Part shown: positions 26,279-35,386 of the stretch, piece after piece | Position numbering within the stretch: the first letter of the stretch is position 1 | Layout: the number at the start of each line of letters is the position of its first letter | From: Chloroflexota bacterium | Lineage (GTDB): Bacteria > Chloroflexota > Limnocylindria > P2-11E | Length of the DNA stretch: 35,464 nucleotides | Assembly (NCBI GenBank): GCA_016875795.1 | Contig: VGOU01000006.1 | Coordinates: 1 to 35,464, forward strand | Reading direction: 5' to 3' | Program-made: the position numbers and the translations under genes | Notes under the pieces: generated by a model | Seen by the model: the letters and a program-made list of their open reading frames with translations, nothing else | What the model was told of the DNA's origin: nothing | The model's database searches: none

Positions 26279-28069
26279 ATGCTGCGAACGCGCACGTGCG
26301 GCGACGTCCGTGCCGAGCACGCCGGCAGCGAGGTCACCCTCTGCGGCTGGGTGCACACGCGCCGCGACCACGGCGATCTCACCTTCATCGACCTGCGCGA
26401 CCGCTACGGGATCACCCAGATCGTGGCGACGGCGCAGGACCGCGCGGAGGTCCACGCCGCCTTGAAGGACGCCCGCAGCGAGTGGGTGCTGCGGGTGCGC
26501 GGCACCGTGCGCCCGCGCCCGGAGGGCACGCGCAACCCGAAGCTGGCGACGGGCGACGTCGAGGTCCTCGCGTCGGCCGTCGAGGTGCTCAACGCCGCGA
26601 AGACCCCTCCCTTCTATGTGAACGAGGAGGGCCAGGTCGACGAGACGCTGCGGTGGAAGTACCGGTACATCGACCTGCGGCGCGAACGCTCGCGCGAGAT
26701 CATGCGCCTGCGGCACGAGGTCGTCGCCTGGATCCGCGCGTACTTCATCGAGCGGGGCTTCTGGGAGATCGAGACGACGAACATGATCCGCGGCGACCCC
26801 ACCGGCGCGCGCGACTTCGTCGTGCCGTCGCGCTACCACCCGGGGAAGTTCTGGGCGCTGCCGCAGTCGCCGCAGCAGCTGAAGCAGATCCTCATGTACG
26901 GCGGCATCGACAAGTACTTCCAGATCGCGCGCGCGTACCGCGACGAGGACCCGCGCGCCGACCGCGTGTACGAGCACTCGCAGCTCGACGTCGAGATGTC
27001 CTTCGTCGAGCGCGAGGACGTCATGGCGCTCATCGAGGACGTGTACACGAAGGTCATCGAGCGCTTCTCGGCGAAGCCGCTCATGGCGAAGCCGTGGCCG
27101 CGCCTCACCTTCGCCGACGCGATGCGCCGCTACGGGTCGGACAAGCCGGACCTGCGGTTCGGGACGGAGCTCGTCGACCTCACCGGCGCGTTCCCGGACA
27201 GCGCGTTCGCCGTCGTGCGTGAGGCGATCGCGAAGGGCGGCGTCGTGCGCGGCATCGTCGCGCCGGGCAAGGCCGACGCGGCGCGCAAGGAGATCGACGG
27301 CTGGGCGGAGGTCGCCAAGCGCAAGGGCGCGAAGGGCCTGCTGACGTTCGGCTTCGCCGGGAGCGAGGTGCGCTCGCCCGTGGCGAAGTTCCTGTCGGCG
27401 GCGGAGCTCGCGGCCATCCGCGGGCGCAGCGGCGCGCGGGACGGCGACATGGTCCTCGCGGTGGCGGACGGCGAGCGCCACGCGAGCGAAGCCGTCGGCA
27501 CGCTGCGCCAGCAGCTCGGCGAGACGCTCGGTCTCATCGACGCCTCGAAGCACGCCGCGGTGCTCATCTACGACTTCCCGCTCCTCGAGCGCACGCCCGC
27601 CGGCGGGTGGACGTTCTCGCACAACCCGTTCTCGGGGCCGCTCACGCCCGACGAGCTGGCGTGGCTCGGCACCGACCCGAGCCGCGCGCGCTCGTCGCAG
27701 TACGACTTCGCGCTCGACGGGCGCGAGACCGCGGGCGGGAGCATCCGCATCCACCAGCGCCCGGTGCAGGAGCGCATCCTCGAGTTCATGGGCATCCCGA
27801 AGGCCGAGGCCCAGCAGCGCTTCGGCGCCATCCTCGACGCCCTCGAGTACGGCGCGCCGCCCGAGGGCGGCTTCGCCGGCGGGATCGAGCGGCTCGTCAT
27901 GACCATCGCGGGGACCGAGAACATCCGCGAGGTGCAGGCCTTCCCGAAGACGCAGACCGGGTACGACCCGCTCCTCGACGCGCCCGCGCCGATCACGCCG
28001 GGCGAGCTCGACGAGCTCGGCCTGCGGGTGGTGGGGAAGCCCCAGGAGAAGCGGCCGAGCGGGGGATAG
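26279..28069 (+). CDS. aspS: Aspartyl-tRNA synthetase (AspRS/AspRS-NonD type)
   Basis: LCGWVHTRRDHGDLTFIDLRDRYGITQIV, RDFVVPSRYHPGKFWALPQSPQQLKQILM, YFQIARAYRDEDPRADR, PEGGFAGGIERLVMTIAGTENIREVQAFPKTQTG. Confidence 0.96.
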   Translation: MLRTRTCGDVRAEHAGSEVTLCGWVHTRRDHGDLTFIDLRDRYGITQIVATAQDRAEVHAALKDARSEWVLRVRGTVRPRPEGTRNPKLATGDVEVLASAVEVLNAAKTPPFYVNEEGQVDETLRWKYRYIDLRRERSREIMRLRHEVVAWIRAYFIERGFWEIETTNMIRGDPTGARDFVVPSRYHPGKFWALPQSPQQLKQILMYGGIDKYFQIARAYRDEDPRADRVYEHSQLDVEMSFVEREDVMALIEDVYTKVIERFSAKPLMAKPWPRLTFADAMRRYGSDKPDLRFGTELVDLTGAFPDSAFAVVREAIAKGGVVRGIVAPGKADAARKEIDGWAEVAKRKGAKGLLTFGFAGSEVRSPVAKFLSAAELAAIRGRSGARDGDMVLAVADGERHASEAVGTLRQQLGETLGLIDASKHAAVLIYDFPLLERTPAGGWTFSHNPFSGPLTPDELAWLGTDPSRARSSQYDFALDGRETAGGSIRIHQRPVQERILEFMGIPKAEAQQRFGAILDALEYGAPPEGGFAGGIERLVMTIAGTENIREVQAFPKTQTGYDPLLDAPAPITPGELDELGLRVVGKPQEKRPSGG

Positions 28070-28088
28070 CGGCACCTACACTTTCCAC

Positions 28089-29258
28089 GTGACGGAGCGC
28101 ATCTACCTCGACCACGCGGCGACGACGCCGGTCGACCCGGAGGTCGCCGAGGCGATGGTCCGCGTGCTCTCGGAGGTCCCGGGGAACCCCTCGAGCATCT
28201 ACGCCGAGGGCCGGCGCGCCCGCGCGCTCGTCGACCGCTCCCGGGCGGAGGTCGCGGCCGCGATCGGCGCGCAGCCCGGCGAGATCGTCTTCACGAGCGG
28301 CGGCACCGAGGCCGACAACCTCGCGCTCCGCGGCGTGCTGAAGGCGTACCGCGGCGAGCGGGACGGCCTGGTCATCAGCGCCATCGAGCACCACGCGGTG
28401 CTCGACACGGCCGAGGACCTCGAGCGGCACGCGCACGTGCGGGTGACGCGCGTGCCGGTGGATCGCGACGGGCTCGTGGACCCGCTGGCCGTCGAGCGCG
28501 CGATCGACGGGCGCACCGCCCTCGTCTCGATCATGCACGCGAACAACGAGGTCGGGACGGTGGAGCCGATCGACGCGATCGGCCGGGTCTGCCGGGCGAA
28601 GGGCGTGCCGTTCCACACCGACGCGGTCCAGACCGTCGGCGTGCTCCCGTTCGACGTGCGCGAGCTGCCCGCCGACCTCGCCTCGATCAACGCGCACAAG
28701 CTGTACGGGCCGAAGGGCGTCGGCGCGCTCTACGTGCGCGGTGGCACGCGCATCGCGACGATGCAGACGGGCGGCGGCCAGGAGAAGGGCCGGCGCACCG
28801 GGACGGAGAACGTCGCCGGCATCGTCGCGCTCGGCGTCGCCATGCGCATCGCGGCCGAGCGCCGCGAGCGCGACGCCGCGCGCCTCTCCGCGCTGCGCGA
28901 CCGGATCATCGACGGCGTGCGCAGCCGCATCCCGGCTGCCGTGCTCACCGGTCACCCCACGCGGCGCCTCCCGAACAGCGCGTCGTTCTGCTTCCCGGGC
29001 GCGCAGGGCGAGTCGCTCATCGTCGCGCTCGATCTCGAGGGCATCTCGGTCTCGAGCGGGTCGGCGTGCACGTCCGGCAGCACGGAGCCGTCGCACGTCC
29101 TCACCGCCATCGGCGTCGCCCGGGACGCGGCCCAGGGCTCCCTGCGCATCACGGTGGGGCGCGACACGACGGACGCGCACGTGGACCGGCTGCTCGAGGT
29201 CCTGCCGCGCGTCGTGGAGCGGATCCGCGCGGTGTCGCGCGAGCCGGTCGCGACGTGA
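28089..29258 (+). CDS. iscS: Cysteine desulfurase (IscS/NifS family)
   Basis: ERIYLDHAATTPVDPEVAEAM...NPSSIYAEGRRA, TSGGTEADNLAL, SINAHKLYGPKGVGALYVR, GGGQEKGRRTGTENVAGIVALG, SSGSACTSGSTEPSHVL. Confidence 0.95.
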   Translation: MTERIYLDHAATTPVDPEVAEAMVRVLSEVPGNPSSIYAEGRRARALVDRSRAEVAAAIGAQPGEIVFTSGGTEADNLALRGVLKAYRGERDGLVISAIEHHAVLDTAEDLERHAHVRVTRVPVDRDGLVDPLAVERAIDGRTALVSIMHANNEVGTVEPIDAIGRVCRAKGVPFHTDAVQTVGVLPFDVRELPADLASINAHKLYGPKGVGALYVRGGTRIATMQTGGGQEKGRRTGTENVAGIVALGVAMRIAAERRERDAARLSALRDRIIDGVRSRIPAAVLTGHPTRRLPNSASFCFPGAQGESLIVALDLEGISVSSGSACTSGSTEPSHVLTAIGVARDAAQGSLRITVGRDTTDAHVDRLLEVLPRVVERIRAVSREPVAT

Positions 29259-29320
29259 GCAAGAGATCGAGCGAGGATCCGGCTTCGCCGGTCCGAGCGA
29301 GTCCGACAGAGCGGAGCGGC

Positions 29321-29342
29321 TATCTGGCCGTCAGGCCTGATA
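29321..29342. promoter_or_regulatory. Imperfect inverted repeat at the 5' end of iscU (possible operator or hairpin)
   Basis: TATCTGGCC gtca GGCCTGATA: 9-bp arms, 8/9 complementary, 4-nt spacer; the downstream arm runs into ATG 29342. Confidence 0.45.
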
Positions 29343-29746
29343 TGGGGCAGGAGCGGTTCGGCGCGGCCGAGGACCTCTATCCGCCCGCCGCGGTCGATCA
29401 CTTCACGAGCCCGCGCAACGTGGGCGGGGTGGACGATCCGGACGGGAAGGGCTCGGATACGAACCCGGCGTGCGGCGACCGGACGACGATCACGGTGCGG
29501 CTCCGCGACGGGCGGATCGAGGACGCGCGCTTCCGCACGTTCGGGTGCGTCGCGGCGATCGCGTCCGCGTCCGCGCTCACCGAGCTCGTGAGGGGCCGCG
29601 CCGTGGCCGAGGCGCGCGCGGTCGAGCCAGCCGACGTGATCGCCGCGCTCGGCGGGCTCCCCGCACGGAAGGAGGCCTGCGCCGTGATGGCCGTCGGCGC
29701 GCTGCGCGCCGCGCTCGTCGACGCTCACGTGGGCTCGGGGGCATGA
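29342..29746 (+). CDS. iscU: Fe-S cluster assembly scaffold IscU/NifU-like
   Basis: YPPAAVDHFTSPRNVGGVDDPDGKGSDTNPACGDRTTITVRLRDGRIEDARFRTFGCVAAIASASALTELVRG...RKEACAVMAVGALRAAL: three conserved cysteines. Alternative upstream GTG at 29255. Confidence 0.92.
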   Translation: MGQERFGAAEDLYPPAAVDHFTSPRNVGGVDDPDGKGSDTNPACGDRTTITVRLRDGRIEDARFRTFGCVAAIASASALTELVRGRAVAEARAVEPADVIAALGGLPARKEACAVMAVGALRAALVDAHVGSGA

Positions 29747-30825
29747 GCGAGCGCGTCTTCGTCGCAATGAGCGGTGGCGTGGACTCCTCGGTCACGGCCG
29801 CGATCCTCGCCGACCGCGGGTACGACGTCGTCGGCGTGTGGATGCGCCTCTCGAAGGAGGGCGTGGCGAACGACGCGCCGCGCTGCTGCGGCACCGACGA
29901 GGCGGGGGAGGAGGCGCGCCGCGCGGCGGCGCACCTGGGCATCCCCTTCTACGCGCTCGACTACGCCGACGTGTTCGGCCGCGACGTCGTCGACCGGTTC
30001 GTCGACGCGTACGCGCACGGCGAGACGCCGAACCCGTGCGTCGCGTGCAACGCGTACGTGAAGTTCGAGGCGCTGCTGCGCGACGTCGTCGCGAAGTTCG
30101 GCGCGGCTTTCCTCGCGACGGGCCACTACGCCCGCGTCGTCACCGACGCGAGCGGGCGGCACCGCCTGCTGCGCGCGCTCGACGCGTCGAAGGACCAGTC
30201 GTACGCGCTGTACATGCTCGGCCAGCGCGAGCTCGCGCGGGTCCTGTTCCCCATCGGGGAGCTGCGCGCGAAGGAGGAGACACGCGCGCTCGCCGCGCGC
30301 TACGGGCTGCCGAACGCGGCGAAGGCCGAGAGCATGGACATCTGCTTCGTGCCCGGCGACCACCGCGACCTCGTGCGCGGCCGGGCGCCGGAGGCGTTCG
30401 TGTCCGGACCCGTCGAGCGGTCGGACGGCACCGTCGTCGGCCGCCACGACGGGCTCGCCTCGCTCACGGTGGGCCAGCGCCGCGGCGTCGGCGTCGCGGC
30501 GGGCGAGCGGCTGTACGTGCTGCGGCTCGACCTCGAGCGCAACGCGGCCGTGGTCGGCACGCGCGCGGAGGTCGCGTCGCGCGCGTACGCCCTGCGCGAC
30601 GTCCAGTTCACGTTCAGCGAGCCGCCGGGCCAGCGCTTCGCGTCGACGGTCGCGCTGCGCTACCGCGCGGCGCCGGTCGCCTGCGAGGTGGAGGCGCTCG
30701 AGCGAGGGTCGGCGCTCATCAGGCTCGCCGAGCCGGCGCTCGTGGCGCCCGGACAGGCGGCCGTGCTGTATGAGGGCGACGAGGTCCTCGGCGGCGGCAC
30801 CGTGCGGGAGGCGCTCGCGGCCTGA
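29743..30825 (+). CDS. mnmA: tRNA-specific 2-thiouridylase MnmA
   Basis: VFVAMSGGVDSSVTAAILADRGYDVVGVWMRL, GETPNPCVACNAYVKFEALL, ATGHYARV, DQSYALYML, ESMDICFVPGDHRDLV. Confidence 0.95.
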   Translation: MSERVFVAMSGGVDSSVTAAILADRGYDVVGVWMRLSKEGVANDAPRCCGTDEAGEEARRAAAHLGIPFYALDYADVFGRDVVDRFVDAYAHGETPNPCVACNAYVKFEALLRDVVAKFGAAFLATGHYARVVTDASGRHRLLRALDASKDQSYALYMLGQRELARVLFPIGELRAKEETRALAARYGLPNAAKAESMDICFVPGDHRDLVRGRAPEAFVSGPVERSDGTVVGRHDGLASLTVGQRRGVGVAAGERLYVLRLDLERNAAVVGTRAEVASRAYALRDVQFTFSEPPGQRFASTVALRYRAAPVACEVEALERGSALIRLAEPALVAPGQAAVLYEGDEVLGGGTVREALAA

Positions 30826-31456
30826 GGCTCCTCCTGCGCATCGCCGCCATCGCCGTCTCCGGTGCCGCGCTCTTCGGGGCCGGCACCGTGACGGCCTCGT
30901 CCAGCTCGAGCCGTCGCCGGCCTCTTCACCGCGCTCGCGGTGGCGGCCGCCCTCGCGCTCATGGCGATGGCGCTCACCGGCACGGGCCGCGGTGACGCCG
31001 CCGTGCCGCCGTCACCCGAGCTCGTCACGGCGATGCGCGCGACGTTCCTCTTCATGTCGTTCAGCGCCCTCATCGGCCTCGCGTGGCTGCGCGGCATCGC
31101 GCATCCCCCCGTGCACGACTCGACCCCGTACCACGGCGACGCGATCGCCCTGAACGAGTGCGCGGCGCGGCGACGAGTTCGTGTCGCGCCTCTCGTACCC
31201 GGCCCTCTCGGTCGTGCTCATCCTCCCGTGGATCGCGCTCGGCTGGGGCGCGAACGTCCTCTGCGTCCTGTGCCTGCTCGCGGCCATGGCGCTCGTCCTC
31301 GTCCGCGCACCCGCGGGCACGCGGCCGTTCGTCCTCACCGGGCTGCTCGCGGCGTTCTACGTCATCCAGGCCGCCGCCGAGCACGGGTGGCGCGCGGCCG
31401 GCGCGCTCACCGTCCTCGCGCTGCCCGCTCCCGCAGGGCGAGCACGCCCGAGGTGA
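30822..31456 (+). pseudogene. Frameshifted membrane protein (hypothetical)
   Basis: Hydrophobic segments in three frames: LRLLLRIAAIAVSGAALFGAGTVTAS / AVAGLFTALAVAAALALMAMALTGTG...MRATFLFMSFSALIGLAWLRGIAHPPVHDSTPYHGDAIALNE / GDEFVSRLSYPALSVVLILPWIALGWGANVLCVLCLLAAMALVLV. Confidence 0.55.
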
Positions 31457-31679
31457 GGGCCGAGGCGAGCGCGGCGTAGAGCAGGTGCGCGTCGCCGAGG
31501 ACGCCGACGCGCGAGCCGGTGAGCTCGCCGACCACCTGCGCGACGGCGGATGCCGCGATCGCCGCGAGCCAGGCCGTGCCGAGCGCGCGCGGACGCCCGA
31601 TCGCCGCGCGGAACGCGGCGGGGACCCCGAGCGCGACGAGCAGTAGCGGCACGACCGCGGGCGGCATCTGCCTCATCAT
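31407..31679 (-). CDS. Small hypothetical membrane protein
   Basis: MMRQMPPAVVPLLLVALGVPAAFRAAIGRPRALGTAWLAAIAASAVAQVVGELTGSRVGVLGDAHLLYAALASALTSGVLALRERAARGR; divergent from alaS with a 7-bp gap. Confidence 0.6.
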   Translation of the reverse strand: MMRQMPPAVVPLLLVALGVPAAFRAAIGRPRALGTAWLAAIAASAVAQVVGELTGSRVGVLGDAHLLYAALASALTSGVLALRERAARGR

Positions 31680-31686
31680 TGAACAG

Positions 31687-34341
31687 ATGGAGAGCGGGCA
31701 GATCCGCGAGACCTTCTTCGCGTTCTTCGAGAAGCGTGGCCACGTGCGGCTGCCGAGCGCCCCGCTCGCCCTGAAGGACGACCCGAGCGTGCTGTTCACG
31801 AGCGCGGGCATGCAGCCGCTCGTGCCCTACTTCACGGGGACCAAGCAGGCTCCCGCCAAGCGGATCGTGACCGTCCAGAAGTGCCTGCGGACGACCGACA
31901 TCGACGAGGTGGGGAACGACGGGTACCACCAGACCTTCTTCGAGATGCTCGGGAACTTCTCGATCGGCGACTACTGGAAGAGCGAGTCGCTCCTCTGGAG
32001 CTGGCAGCTCCTCACGGATGGGTTCGGCTTCGACGGCGACCGGCTCGTCGCCACCGTCCACACGAGCGACGACGAGGCCTACGACGTCTGGACGAAGGAG
32101 CTGAAGCTCCTCCCGCCGGAGAAGGTCCGGCGCCTCGGCGACGACAAGAACTTCTGGGCGCCGGGGCCCACGGGACTGTGCGGCCCCGACAGCGAGATCT
32201 TCATCGACCGCGGCCCGCAGCCGGGCGTCGCGCCGCACGACTGCGGCCCCGGTGAGGACTGCGGCCGCTACGTCGAGATCTGGAACAACGTCTTCCAGCA
32301 GTACGACCGCCAGCCGGACGGCTCGCTCGTGCCGCTCCCGAAGAAGAACATCGACACGGGAGCGGGCCTCGAGCGGATCACGACGGTGCTGCAGAACGTC
32401 CCCGGCGACGCGTTCCGCACCGACCTCTTCAGGCCGATCGTCGAGCGCATCGAGCAGCTCGCGGGCGTTCGCTACGGCGACGCGGCGGTCGACCGGAGCA
32501 TCCGGATCGTGGCCGAGCACTCGCGCGCCGCGACCGTCCTCATCGGCGACGGAATCCAGCCCTCGAACGAGAACCGCGGCTACGTGCTGCGGCGGCTCAT
32601 CCGCCGCGCGGCGCTCCACGCGCGCAAGCTCGGCCTCCGCACCGGGACGATCGCGCAGCTCGGCGTCCTCGCCACGCGCGTCCTCCAGCCGCACTACCAC
32701 GAGCTCGGCGAGAGGCGCGAGCGCATCAACGAGATCCTCGAGGCGGAGGAGCGCAAGTTCGAGCAGACGCTCTCGAGCGGGCTCGACCAGCTGAACGCGG
32801 CGATCACGACGGCGCGCTCTGCGGGGCGCCGGGGCATCGACGGCGACACGGCTTTCAGCCTGTACGACACGTTCGGCTTCCCGATCGAGATGACGCGCGA
32901 GATCGCGGGCGCCGCCGAGCTCGAGCTCGACGAGCGCCGCTTCCGCGAGCTCCTCGAGCAGCAGCGCGCGCGCAGCCGCGCGAGCGCGCGCTTCTCCCAG
33001 GACGCGATGCGCTTCGGCCAGTTCTATTCGGACCTGCGCGAGCGCGACGGCCTGCGGAGCGAGTTCACCGGGTACCACGAGCTCGCGACGGAGGGGCGCA
33101 TCGTCTCCCTCGCGATCGGCGGGCGGCGCGTCGACGAGGCGCGCGAGGGGAGCGAGGTGGAGGTCGTGCTCGACCGCACGCCCTTCTATCCCGAGGGCGG
33201 CGGTCAGGTGGGCGACCGCGGCCACGTCACGACCGGCGGCGGGCGGGTGATGGTCGCCGACACGCAGACGGCGGCGCCCGAGGTCGTCGTCATGATCGGC
33301 ACGGTGGTGGACGGCGTCCTGCGCAGCGGCGACCTCGCGCGCGCCGAGGTGGACGCCGACCTGCGCCGCCACACGATGCGCAACCACACGGCCACGCACC
33401 TCCTGCACGCGACGCTGCGCCGCGTCCTCGGCGAGGAGGTGCACCAGGCGGGCTCGCTCGTGCACGCGCCGAACCTGCGGTTCGACTTCACCTTCGGCCG
33501 CGCCCTCACCCCGGAGGAGATCCGGCGCCTCGAGGACGAGGTGAACCAAGCGATCCTCGACAACGTGTCGGTCGTCGCCGAGACGATGCCGCTCCAGGAC
33601 GCGCTCGCGTCCGGAGCGCTCCACCTCTTCGACGAGAAGTACGGCGGCGAGGTCCGCGTCGTCCAGGCGGGGCCGAGCCGCGAGCTGTGCGGCGGCACGC
33701 ACTGCCACTGCACCGGCGACATCGGCCTCTTCCTGGTCACGAGCGAGGGCTCGATCGGGGCGGGGCTGCGGCGCATCGAGGCGGTCACCGGCCAGGGCGC
33801 GCTCGCCGAGGTGCGCGCGATGCGCGAGCGCAGCGACCGCATCGCGCAGCGCCTGCGGGTGCAGGGCGCGCGCGTGGTCGAGGCCGTCGAGCAGCTCGCG
33901 GACCAGCGCGACCGGCTGGAGAAGGACCTCGCGAGCGCTCGCCGCGCGGGGATGGACACGTCGGCGACGGGGCTCGTGGCGAAGGCGGAAGCGCTCGACG
34001 GCATGCGCCTCGTCGTCGCGAACGTCGGCGACGCGGACGACAAGCAGCTGCGCGAGCTGTCGGACCGCGTGCGGGACCAGCTGCCATCGGGCGTCGTGGT
34101 GCTCGGCGCCGTCCGCGCCGACCGCGCCGCGTTCGCGGTCGCGGTGACGAAGGACCTCACGACGAAGGTGCACGCCGGCACGGTGGCGAAGCAGATCTCC
34201 TCCATCGTCGGGGGCAGCGGCGGCGGCCAGCCGCACAGCGCCACCGGCGGTGGGAAGGACATCGCCCGCCTCGGCGATGCGCTCGACGCCGCGCGGCGCA
34301 TCGTCCGAGAGCAGACCAGTGGGGGCCGTGGCGGGGCTTAG
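31687..34341 (+). CDS. alaS: Alanyl-tRNA synthetase
   Basis: FFEKRGHVRLPSAPLALKDDPSVLFTSAGMQPLVPYFTG, CLRTTDIDEVGNDGYHQTFFEMLGNFSIGDYWK, HTATHLLHATLRRVLG, CGGTHCHCTGDIGLF. Confidence 0.97.
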   Translation: MESGQIRETFFAFFEKRGHVRLPSAPLALKDDPSVLFTSAGMQPLVPYFTGTKQAPAKRIVTVQKCLRTTDIDEVGNDGYHQTFFEMLGNFSIGDYWKSESLLWSWQLLTDGFGFDGDRLVATVHTSDDEAYDVWTKELKLLPPEKVRRLGDDKNFWAPGPTGLCGPDSEIFIDRGPQPGVAPHDCGPGEDCGRYVEIWNNVFQQYDRQPDGSLVPLPKKNIDTGAGLERITTVLQNVPGDAFRTDLFRPIVERIEQLAGVRYGDAAVDRSIRIVAEHSRAATVLIGDGIQPSNENRGYVLRRLIRRAALHARKLGLRTGTIAQLGVLATRVLQPHYHELGERRERINEILEAEERKFEQTLSSGLDQLNAAITTARSAGRRGIDGDTAFSLYDTFGFPIEMTREIAGAAELELDERRFRELLEQQRARSRASARFSQDAMRFGQFYSDLRERDGLRSEFTGYHELATEGRIVSLAIGGRRVDEAREGSEVEVVLDRTPFYPEGGGQVGDRGHVTTGGGRVMVADTQTAAPEVVVMIGTVVDGVLRSGDLARAEVDADLRRHTMRNHTATHLLHATLRRVLGEEVHQAGSLVHAPNLRFDFTFGRALTPEEIRRLEDEVNQAILDNVSVVAETMPLQDALASGALHLFDEKYGGEVRVVQAGPSRELCGGTHCHCTGDIGLFLVTSEGSIGAGLRRIEAVTGQGALAEVRAMRERSDRIAQRLRVQGARVVEAVEQLADQRDRLEKDLASARRAGMDTSATGLVAKAEALDGMRLVVANVGDADDKQLRELSDRVRDQLPSGVVVLGAVRADRAAFAVAVTKDLTTKVHAGTVAKQISSIVGGSGGGQPHSATGGGKDIARLGDALDAARRIVREQTSGGRGGA

Positions 34342-35386
34342 GGCGAAGGTCGAGCGCGGACCGGCGGTCGCTGGCGTCGAGCTCGCGGCTGACCGCATCC
34401 GCGTCATCGTCGCCCGGCGCCAGGACGTCCTGCTGCGGATCACCGGCGCCGCGCAGGCGCCGCTGCGCCCGGGCGCGATGGCCGGCGGCCTCGTCGTCGA
34501 CCGCGAAGCGGTGGGCGGGGCGGTCGCGAGCGCGCTCTCCGTCGCCGAGGCCCGCGACAAGGCGGCGAAGCTCATCGCGGCGATCGACGGCGACGACGTG
34601 CGCACGTACCACCTCGCTACGACGTTCGAGCGCGAGGCGCTGAACGAGCCGATGAGCCACGGGGAGGTGACGCGCGCGGTGCAGGAGGCGCGGGCCGAGG
34701 CCGAGCGCAGCGCGCGCGAGGCGTCGGTGAACGACGCGGCCCTCCGCGGCATCGCGACCGTCCAGCTCCGCGACGACGTCGCCGGCCTCGCGCTCGACGG
34801 CCGGCCGCTCTCCTCGCTCGTCGGGTTCCAGGGCCGCTACGTGGAGGTGCGCACCGACGTCTCGCTCGCCCCGCTCGTCCTCGCGAGCGCCGCGAGCGGC
34901 GCGCTCGAGTCCGGGAAGCGGCGCGGGACGGTGACGCCCGGGGCGTACGCGCTCGCGCGCCTCCTCGCGGCGTGCGGGATCGTTGAGGGAGGGATCCTGA
35001 GCCTCGGCGCCGACGTCACCGCGTTCGCCGTCATACGCGGCTCGCGCGTGGTGGCCACGCGGGCGTTCGGCCTCGGCCGCGACGCGCTCCTCGCGCGCAC
35101 GGACCGCGTCGAGCGGGACGCCGCGGTCTGGGCGCGGTGCGTGACGTCGCCGATCCCCGGGATGGACGGCCTCCTGCCGTCGCGGTGGCTCTTCGTCGGC
35201 GTGCCGGAGGAGCTCGTCGCGCTGCCGCGCGCGCTGGCCGACGCGGTGGCGCAGGAGCGCGGCGGCGAGGTCGAGATGGAGCCGCTCCGGCCCGCGCTCG
35301 CCTCGCGCGTCGTCGCGCCGGAGCCGCTGCACGCCGACGACCTCGTCGCGTGCGGCGCCGCGGCGCTCGCGGCGGAGATCGCGTGA
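34328..35386 (+). CDS. Divergent actin-like ATPase (FtsA/PilM-like)
   Basis: VAGVELAADRIRVIVARRQDVLLRI near the N-terminus; VTPGAYALARLLAACGIVEGGILSLGADVTAFAVIRGSRVVATRAFGLGRDALL resembles the FtsA phosphate-2/adenosine region. GTG at 34328 (or 34319). Confidence 0.6.
   Translation: MAGLRAKVERGPAVAGVELAADRIRVIVARRQDVLLRITGAAQAPLRPGAMAGGLVVDREAVGGAVASALSVAEARDKAAKLIAAIDGDDVRTYHLATTFEREALNEPMSHGEVTRAVQEARAEAERSAREASVNDAALRGIATVQLRDDVAGLALDGRPLSSLVGFQGRYVEVRTDVSLAPLVLASAASGALESGKRRGTVTPGAYALARLLAACGIVEGGILSLGADVTAFAVIRGSRVVATRAFGLGRDALLARTDRVERDAAVWARCVTSPIPGMDGLLPSRWLFVGVPEELVALPRALADAVAQERGGEVEMEPLRPALASRVVAPEPLHADDLVACGAAALAAEIA

Noticed and set aside
31357-34752. 1131-aa minus-strand ORF opposite alaS
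   Set aside because: Antisense shadow of a high-GC gene: Arg/Ala/Asp-rich, no recognisable domains, while the + strand encodes unmistakable AlaRS.
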